DNA of 64,000 nt, from the NCBI GenBank assembly GCA_047967505.1, contig CM106538.1, one strand, 5' to 3'. The notes under the pieces were generated by a model, which was not told the origin of the DNA, searched no databases, and saw nothing but the letters and a program-made list of their open reading frames with translations. Below are positions 55,979-64,000 of this stretch, piece after piece. How positions within the stretch are numbered: the first letter of the stretch is position 1; each line of letters opens with the position of its first letter. The DNA is from Dipteris shenzhenensis (Eukaryota > Polypodiophyta > Polypodiopsida > Gleicheniales). The position numbers were made by a program, and so were the translations under genes.

Positions 55979-58900
55979 GTGTCAAACATTCAGTTTGACA
56001 CGTGCCAAACATTTAGTATAATTACCGTCATAAGTTTGGACGAGGGAATACATCCACCAACATGTCAAACATTCAATGCAATTACTATCATAAGTTTGGA
56101 CACTATGAAAGAGATTGTCGCAAGAAGCAATACAATCGAGGGAATTTTCATAAAAGAGGAAATCATCGTGGTGGCCATTCCAGTCACAATCATTATGCCA
56201 ATGAACTTGAGAACATGTTTCATGCAAGCAAGGAAATCCAGAAGATTGAAATAGTGTACCTTGACACTGATTTCAATTTGAAAGGAAAATTTAGTTATCA
56301 AGTTGACCAAGCAGATCAGGATCTTTGGTGCATTGACAGTGATGCTATTAGATATCAATGCTCCACTCTGGTGTAACTACGCGGGAACCAGCTAACTCTA
56401 CTTGTAAGCCCCCCATATGAGGGGAAGGCATTTGAGTAGCTCGGTTATCCGGTAGGTCCTGTTTTGGACACCAGATGGGAGCCATGTGTGGCCTGATGGT
56501 TGGATGGCTTCAGATAGAGTTGGAACACAGCCAACTAGGCTACATGCAAGTGCGGGAAGGCATCCCTTGATTGACTGCACTGAGGGTAGATGGAGCATTT
56601 CCCGGGGCAGCCCACTCTCGGGTTGCGGGGCCCGTTTGGAGCCTCAGATGATCCCGGATGGCTCTTGGTCGAATGGAGCCCGTAGGTTAGTTGCTCTGTT
56701 TTGCGCACCGGTTCTATCGTATGGTCGATGGCCTATTTCGGGATCGACCCCTAGTCGACCGTTTTGGTGGATTGGGTCGGTCACCCAATTGAGCCTAACT
56801 GACTACGACTAGTGGCTATATAAGAGCAAGCCCGTGAAGCCCATTTCATCACTGGCTACAGCAACCCTGATTCCTTAGCATCCAGCCTCCGTCTTCTACT
56901 GTTTCCAGCACGCCATTGAAGCTTCTTTCACAGGAGCGCATGGTTGGGAGGCAGCACCATCTATTGTATCAGTTCTACAGTAATCAAATTTTTGATTCTC
57001 CATACTATCTTTTTTTCTCTCTTGTGTATGAGATCCTGTTATCTGTTGAGCACAGACGTATTATTTTCTTACAGATGCATCATCTCATATAACAAAGCAT
57101 CAGGAATGGTTCACAAAGATGAAACCATTAGAGGGTCAAAAGAATATTATCTACACTGCAGATAACACACCGAATCCAGTTCAAGGGAAAGACATTGTCC
57201 CTATGAACAATTTCATTGGTACAAAAGGATTGGTAAAAGATGTACTCTATGTTCTGAAACTCAGCAAGAACCTCTTATGAGTAGGTCAAATAACGGAACG
57301 CAACTACTGAGTCATCTTCAATGGAGAGGAATGCACTATCAAAGACAAATCTAGAGCAGCTAGTAGGAAAAGAAGTCAAGGAAGGACGCTTACTCAGTAT
57401 GCTAGCTTCAGTACCAGATTTTCATGCCATGTCAGCTCAATCGCAACAGATGCCACTTTTCGCAAAATGACGAGATATGGACATGTCAATTTCAAAAGCT
57501 TGATAGAGCTCCAAAAACAGAATATGGCAATTGAAATTCCAAAGATTCAGTTTTTTGGAAAAGGTTGCGAAGCATACTACTTCGGTAAACAAAAGCGAAC
57601 CAACTTTGACAGAAGCACCTCTCAAGCAAGAGGTATTCTTGATTTGATATATACAGATGTATGGGGTTATGCCCAGACCTGCAGCATTGATGGTTCACTT
57701 TACTACTTGACTTTCATCGACAACTACGGAAGATATTATTGGGTGAAAGAGAAATTTTAAGTCTTTTTCAAATTTTAAGAATTCAAAGCCATGGTAGAAA
57801 ACCAGACAGGCAGAAAGATCAAAGTCATGAGATCAAACAAAGGAGATGGATACATGTCTTCAGCATTTATGAATTTTTGCAAAAGTCATAGAATTCGAAG
57901 ATAATTCACTTGTGTAGATACCCCTCATCAGAATGCAAGAGCTAAAAGAAAGAATGGTACTTTAGCAGACAGTGCTAGAGCAATGCTCAGTGAGAAGCAT
58001 CTTCCGAATTAGTATTGGGCAGAAGCAATAACCACTACAAACTACTTACTTAATCGGCTTCCAACCGAACTGATTCAGGGTATGACACCTTATAAAGCAT
58101 TCAGTAGACATAAGCCACGCATTGGGCATCTCCGCATATTTGATTGCATAGCATATGTCCACATACATGACAATCATTACAGAAAATTGAATGCCAAGTC
58201 ACACAAATGCATCATGGTTGGCTATAGTGAAGAGAGAAAAGCATACAAGTTGTATGATCCCATCAACTGAAAGGTCGTTATCTCTAGAGATGTAATCTTG
58301 ATGAGGAATCAGAACAGAAAACATCAAAAACACAAGAGATAGACACATTGATTATACATTCATCTACAGAACAAGTTGATGAGGAAGAGCAAGAATTGCC
58401 AGAAGAACCCCAAGAAGAGCCATAACAACTCAGAGCGTCTACTAGGGAAAGCATACCTCCAGTCAGATTGACATATGCTCAGAAAGACAAAGCAATTCAG
58501 GTTGAAAACACCGACTATGCTCTTATGACTACCATCATGGCTACAGAAGAGCCAGTGTACTTCGAAGATGCAATTAACAAGCCAGAATAGCAAACCACTG
58601 TGAATAAAAAAATGGAAGCTTTGTACAAGAATAATACTCGGGAATTGTGCGACCTTCCACTAAGAAAGAAGGCCATAGCAAACAAAATGGGTATACAAAG
58701 TGAAGTACAATCCAGATGGAAGCATTGAAAGATACAAAGCTAGACTAGTTGCAAAAGGATTTGCACAACAATATGGTCAGGACTATAATGAGACATATGC
58801 TCTAGTAGCAATCCATACAGTTCTTGATATCACTAGCGACACTCAACAGATGGAATGTGTACCAGCTTGATGTCAAGAATACTTTTCTCAATGGTTACCT

Positions 58901-60060
58901 AGACGAGAAAGTCTACATGCAACAACCAGCAGGTTATGTTGAACCAGGAAAAGAGAATCACGTTTGCTATCTCAAGAAAAGTCTCTACGGCTTAAAGCAA
59001 GCACCCAGAAGTTGGTACAGCAGAATCGACAAGTATTTTGCTAATCTGGGATACATGAAATCCAATGCTAATCATACTCTCTACTACTCAAGAGGAAGAC
59101 ATTACTATTGTACTTTTGTACGTAGATGATCTGATTCTAACTGGAAGCAATGATAGCTTCATCAAAAAGTTGAAACAAGACTTACCTACAGAGTTCGACA
59201 TAAAAGATCTTGGACTTATGCACTATTGTCTTGGTATGGAATTCTAGCAAGATTCAGACAGCACCTTTATGAGTTAACTGAAATATGTTGACAGCCTCCT
59301 GAAGAAGTTTCATATGGTAGATTGCAAGATTGCAGCCAATCCCATGGAACAGAGTTTGAAACTTACAAAAGATTCAAAAAATCCTACCGTCAATGACATG
59401 TACTATCGACAGCTCATCGGATCTCTTATATATCTGACTGACTATCACACAGCCAAATATTTGTTATGCAGTAAGCTCACTAACACAGTTTATGACAAAT
59501 TAAAATCACTCACTGAAATGCAGCCAAAAGAGTCTTGAGATACATCATAGGTACAAGACATCTTGGGATAGAATTCAGAGAAAGTCATCCAAGGTTGCAT
59601 GGATACTGTGATAGTGACTATACTGGAGATCATGAGACCAGGAGATTGACGCAAGGATATGCATTTTTTCTAAGTCAAGGTGCTATATCATGGTTGTCAA
59701 AATGGCCAACTGTTTCTTTGTCTTCAACTGAAGTAGAATATAGAGCATTCACTACAAGTGCATGTGAGGCTATATGACTCAGAAGACTATTATCAAAAAC
59801 ATATTACTTTGATGAATCAAAGCCAACAATATACTGTGATAATCAATCGGCTCAAGCATTGCCCAAGAATCCAGTATATCACTCCAAGACAAAGCACATT
59901 GATGTCAAAGTGCACTTCATCAAAGAAAGAGTGTTACTTGGTGACATCACATTGTAGCATTGTGATAGCAAAGAAAATATTGTAGACATCTTTATTAAAC
60001 CACTCGGTAAAGATCTTTTCGAGAAGCACCGACAAGCTCTTGGTTACACGCAAGGGAAGG
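55979..60060 (+). pseudogene. copia gag-pol pseudogene
   Basis: Zinc knuckle CNYYHKFGHYERDCRKK (56080 on) has Tyr in place of the second Cys. Protease WCIDSDA is at about 56330, continued as ASSHITKHQEWF after the solo LTR. Pre-integrase and integrase follow (57450-58260: GHVNFKSL, GILDLIYTDVWG, FIDNYGRYYW, VDTPHQNA). Reverse transcriptase is at 58824-59247 ([42 protein letters not shown]). RNase H is at 59535-59777 (HGYCDSDYTGD, SSTEVEYRAF). At least a dozen stops and frameshifts. Confidence 0.85.
56346..57073 (+). mobile_element. Solo LTR inside the copia protease (728 bp)
   Basis: Exact 5-bp duplication GATGC at 56341-56345 and 57074-57078. Removing the insert plus one copy restores DSDASSHITK of the copia protease. 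It starts tattagatatc (a TG-to-TA change of a usual LTR start) and ends ttcttaca. A TATA-like ggctatataagagc lies at about 56814. No internal region remains. Confidence 0.75.
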
Positions 60061-60418
60061 ACATTCCCATTCAAGGAATGTGATGGAATATAATGCTCAG
60101 TCCTTCTTCGATTCTCCAAAATTATCATCTTGAGGGAAGACCTACTTCATGATGTTGATCTTAAGGAAAGGTGTTGAGAAACCATGCTCAACATCATGCG
60201 ATCATATGTGCATAGCACTAACCCAATAGAGTGCTATAAAGGAAATGATTAGATGCCCTAGCCCTAACCCTAAAAGGATTTATATATATTCTACATTTTC
60301 AACTAAATCTAGTATACAGTTAGTCATTTGTGGTGTGCTCTCTAGTTGTGCCCTATGTCCTCATCTCCACTCTTCTCCTCTTCCTTCTTTATATTTTGTC
60401 ATGTGTGTGCATGTGTGT

Positions 60419-60515
60419 TTTTATATATATATATATATGCCTGCGCGTGTATGTGTGCGTGCGCATACATACATACATACATATTTATTTATTTATTTAT
60501 TTATTTATATATAGA
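60419..60515. repeat. Microsatellites in the right LTR flank
   Basis: (ta)n at 60421-60438, (acat)n near 60467-60482, (attt)n at 60484-60508, then a short ga run. Similar but different simple repeats (gagaga, 55830-55890) occupy the same position after the left LTR. Confidence 0.75.
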
Positions 60516-60549
60516 GAAAGAGAGAGATGCATACAACCTTAGGGTTGAG

Positions 60550-63500
60550 CCTCCTATTTGTGTCTTATATCTTGTGCCATTCACAATGATTATCTGTCAT
60601 ATGTTTTCTATGTTTTCTTTTATTGGTGTAACCAATAAATTGTGAGTTCTTTCCTTATGAAAGGATAAGGTGCCATTGGATTATGTGACTAATAAGTAGA
60701 ATATATGTCACCTTACGTGATTTGAATTATCAAATCCGATGAATGCCACACGTGTCTTCCTATATATGATGTTACACATAAGAATAATCATGGAAGATTT
60801 TTTTTGAAGTTTGGATCATATTGTTTTATCTTGCATTGTTAATTATAGTTTGCATGCATGTGCGTGTTCTTGAAAGGACAACCTTTGAAATAGGCGACCA
60901 CTAAACACATGTAGGAGGAACCGACCATGAGAGACCATGTCCATGTCCATTTGAAAGGAAGAAACCTCTCCATGGCTTGTACATGTGCCAATTGAAAGTT
61001 GTGACTATTTGTCAAGTTGTGTATTAAGCTCTCTATGATTGAGTTCTCAAAGTAGGTGGTGGTGCCCCTAAGAGGCACACATATCAAGGCAATGTAATAT
61101 GAGGGATTGCATCCCCATTGCCCATTAGTGAAGTAACTAATATGGTCATGATGCAATGATGTATCATCCATGTGCATAATCACTTGTATTACTTGGTTAA
61201 GCAAGAGCGCAAGAGCTCATGAAATAAAGTTTTTCTACATAATGACGCATGACCCATCATTTAAGTCTATCTTAAAACAATGCAAATCATGTATTAGCAT
61301 GACTCAAAATGAAGTTGCTAGCTAGGGTTAGGGGTTGTGGGCAATCATAAATATCAACTAAACCCCCCCTTTTCATGGCCCATTGAGGGCCTAGTCGCCA
61401 AGTAAAATCTGTCCAATTTCTCTTGGAGTCCATCATGTCGGCGCAGCCTAAAAAGAGAGATTGAGACTCCTTGGTGCCTTGGAAAACTCATCCTCTCAAT
61501 AGATCACTGCCACTGTTGAACCACAACCACGTCTATCACTAGGGAAGCAATCTAGAATGTGGCCATTTGTGATCCACAACTCTGGACCCACCCATCCCAT
61601 CCACTCCAAAACCTCCATTATTTGGGCCTTCAACATAAGGTCAAAGAGAATCGCAGACCTTTGCTTCTATCGCCACAAAGTTGAAGCCCAGGAGAATGGG
61701 CGGTGGAGGTGTTCCCCTTCAAGGGCTACAGTATCAAGACTGAGATCTCTGGGGCGAGAAAGTACTCTTCAATATGTCAGTGTATTTCCAAGGCCTTAGG
61801 AATGCCATAACTCTTGTGGAGTGGCTGGGCAGGGCTTGTGCCTTGGCAACTAAAATAGGAGTCGAATCTACGGGAAATATTGAGCTAGAACTTGAAGAGG
61901 AGGAGCTCGATGAAGCCTGGGCAAGGCTCTGAGCGGTGAAGCGAGGAAGAGTAAGGGGCTGGCAAAGGAGTGAAGTTAGAGAGCTTCCCCCCATTGGCTG
62001 GTGGCTCTGGGGAAGCGCCACTAGCAGGCTCACAGTGAGGCCCCATTATGAAAGGATGCTGACTCAGCTGTGAGCTCTGGCAGTCAAACACCAGCGACAC
62101 GGGGGGCACAGATTTCATTAGAAGCCTTCCCTGCCCAGTGGGCAGACTCCCCAGCGTTAACCGGGACGTGGGGAGGTCCTCTTAGGAGGGAAGATCGGGC
62201 GAGGATGAGCGAGGGCGCAAGCTAGGAGGCCAGGACGGAGGAGGTTTCCTGGTGCTATTTGAAACTATGCCAATGGAACTTGCTATGTGTATCTTTAGGC
62301 ATCACCTCTAGAGAAAGATCGAATAACTCCTCCCCTTTTGGAAACCGCACGTAAGCACCTCCAAACGCGCTCCCTATGGGGAGGCCTCTAGTTCAGATCC
62401 CATCCTCACCTATGGGCCCCGCCTCCTACTATTCTTTCTTGTGCACTTGCGAATGTTATTGCTCTCCAACGCTAGTTCAAATCCCCTCCAAAGGAACAAC
62501 CCATGGGATTTACAACAGAGTTGGAGGGGGGGATGGAGAGGGAACGGCTTGCCAAACAAGGGTAAGCCCTCACCAAATGGCTATTCTATCTGCAGCATAG
62601 GCACTCCCTAGTAGACCTGAAACTACAAAGCATTGCCTGAAGACACCTCCAACCAAAGTCTCTAGAAGTACCTTCACTCGTAGGGTATATGGGTCATTTA
62701 CGAGCAACCGCACCTCCAACTCTCCTTCGTCTGAGAGTACAGAGATTGCTATGGTTGGTGTCTCAGAGTATAGTGCCAAAATAGGCCCCAATAGAAGACA
62801 AGGTGGATCTAACTTAGAAGCGCAGCGTAATGGGATACCTCGACATGTGATGTGTCGCCTCCATATCATCCCTTGTGAAACTGTGGTAACAAGGGATGAA
62901 GAAAACCAAATGAGGTCCACGGTAAAACTGGGCTCTGCTCCACCAAGGCCTGAGTGATGTCCAAGGAGCTAAACTAGAGTAGAAAAACAAACTTCCCGTA
63001 GATGATGATGTCATGGGATCACCTTCCAAGCCTAAACTCGCCAAGACCCAACATCAAGTGGCGATAAGGGCAACAACTCGCCCCCAACTACTTGATCTTG
63101 AAGGGAGAGGATAGCTTTCTGCAACTATTGTTTGTCCTCGAGGGGAAGGAAGATCTAGATGGTTGAGTGTGTGAAGGGCATTGCCATGTGAGCCCATACA
63201 GCCACCAAAAAGGTCACCTTCTAGGTCACCACACCTTTGTCAAACAAAACCACCATCTACTAGCAAGAGAAAGAGGTGGGCAATGGAATTCCATGAAGAC
63301 ATGAATGTGGTTTGCACATCAGACAAGAAAAAGTTTGCTACTCTCTTCAAAGGATACTCGTGGCTGCAGGACAATCATCACAACCTTGAGAATTTTTTAA
63401 ACACGTGTGGTCCCCTTGGTTGCAGCCAGCTCATTGCTGTATCCACTTTCTCTGACTATTGAACGTCTCATGACATGCAATGCAATTTGAGACATACCCT

Positions 63501-63750
63501 CCCTCCTGCATTTGGAGAGATATTCAGGCTTTTCCATGTATATCTTTGCTCTTATGTCTCATGATATGCCATGCGACTTTGGGACATACCTCCCCCCTGC
63601 ATTTGGACAGGTATTTTAGAGTTTCCATGCATTATCAAACATGCCTCATGACATGCAAGGAACATTGGGACATGACCCTCCTGCATTTTGAAAGATATTC
63701 TGGCTTTTCAATGTATAGCTTTTGCCAACCACAAAACTATGCACAATCCT
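60550..63750. other. No recognisable feature
   Basis: Frames on both strands (for example 61734-62033 minus, 62570-62920 minus, 63181-63462 plus) show no domain I recognise. A duplicated motif cctNctgcatttNgaNagatatt occurs three or four times between 63500 and 63700, suggesting an approximate 80-100-bp tandem repeat. Retroelement debris is likely. Confidence 0.35.
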
Positions 63751-63756
63751 GTAAAC

Positions 63757-64000
63757 TTAAGTCTGACCTGCCCTGCCCTCTTCCATGATTGTTCTCATTG
63801 CCTCAACCTTCTTCTCATCCTCCTGCATCTGAGCATCTGCATAGATGTTAGCCATCAAGACATAAGCTGCATCATCCTTCCCATCCAATTGCACTGCATG
63901 TTGAAAGGCCCGTCTTCCAAGCTCAACATTACCCCACTGTCGACAAGCACCCAATACTGTATGCCAAACTGAAAGATTAGGTTGAAAAGGCATCTGCTCG
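63757..64000 (-). CDS. PPR protein, C-terminal E-motif region (partial, runs off the window)
   Basis: The frame is open to the right edge and reads QMPFQPNLSVWHTVLGACRQ, GNVELGRRAFQHAVQLD and DDAAYVLMANIYADA, ending at a stop at 63757. W-x-xLLGACR-x-x-GN-x-ELG...AAYVLL-NIYA is the E motif that follows the last PLS repeat in plant organelle RNA-editing or processing PPR proteins. No E+ or DYW domain follows before the stop, although a downstream exon cannot be excluded. Organelle targeting cannot be judged. Confidence 0.78.
   Translation of the reverse strand, partial: EQMPFQPNLSVWHTVLGACRQWGNVELGRRAFQHAVQLDGKDDAAYVLMANIYADAQMQEDEKKVEAMRTIMEEGRAGQT

Larger units (their letters stand above)
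55605..60360 (+). mobile_element. Decayed Ty1/copia element with both LTR starts
   Basis: LTR starts TGTTGAGAAACCATGCTC lie at 55605 and 60172, with about 185 bp of similarity each (containing ccctaaccctaa and attttcaactaaatctagt). The 3' LTR is preceded by the purine run aaggaaagg. The LTR ends cannot be set because the copies diverge after gtgccct. The interior has gag, protease, integrase, reverse transcriptase and RNase H in copia order with many stops. A solo LTR interrupts the protease. Confidence 0.8.

Noticed and set aside
61557-63044. Several 70-120-codon frames
   Set aside because: No domain, no conserved motif and no coherent exon structure could be built.
1-64000. tRNA, rRNA or organelle DNA
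   Set aside because: I scanned for cloverleaf-like and conserved rRNA text by eye and saw none; this is not a substitute for a covariance-model search.

Overview
The window looks like nuclear DNA of a land plant with a large, transposon-rich genome. Evidence for this is a multi-exon ent-kaurenoic-acid-oxidase-type cytochrome P450, the end of a PPR protein, plant-type CACTA elements, Ty1/copia elements primed from initiator Met-tRNA, and CCCTAAA telomere-like stretches. The introns are bloated by retrotransposons. A fern or another seed-free plant would fit, but that is inference; nothing here fixes the species.

Layout. Positions 1-1250 hold a probable LTR-element end and a hAT-like finger fragment. 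Positions 1251-25815 are one right-truncated CACTA-type element (element E, termini CACAACAAGAC). Its transposase gene is split by a second element (outer, 6513-24058, 3-bp duplication TAT). The outer element is itself split by a third (inner, 9700-20751, duplication AAA). Outer and inner belong to one family and lie in opposite orientation. Outer is an internally deleted derivative. Inner keeps two divergent genes that read through cleanly once spliced: a TNP2-type transposase (8 exons, 1131 aa) and a second transposon protein (3 coding exons, 464 aa). It is therefore a candidate autonomous element. The family carries arrays of the perfect palindrome GTCGCTATATAGCGAC at both ends and beside its promoters, and a multi-kilobase array of self-complementary repeats in the leader intron of the second gene.

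Positions 25816-29400 are unannotatable sequence. Positions 29405-38562 carry the only complete host gene I recognise, a CYP88A-like P450 of 9 exons and 486 codons. Intron 1 holds a 1.95-kb LTR element. Intron 3 (GC-AG, 4.7 kb) holds a deleted copia element whose own LTR received a second small copia element.

Positions 38956-47033 are another CACAA-type element (D) interrupted by a sibling (C, 40282-46666, duplication TTT). Positions 47034-60360 are a graveyard: copia reverse transcriptase, an unusual decayed protein family at 48480-49900, a second-gene remnant, a gag remnant, a Harbinger-like MITE, and a decayed copia element with a solo LTR in its protease region. Positions 60550-63750 hold nothing I can name. 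The window ends inside a PPR gene on the minus strand.

Three 246-247-bp hAT-like MITEs with exact 8-bp duplications are scattered in E and outer. Several insertions are proven by empty-site copies elsewhere in the same window, so the order of events can be read: internal tandem duplication in outer, then insertion of inner; D-type sequence first, then C.
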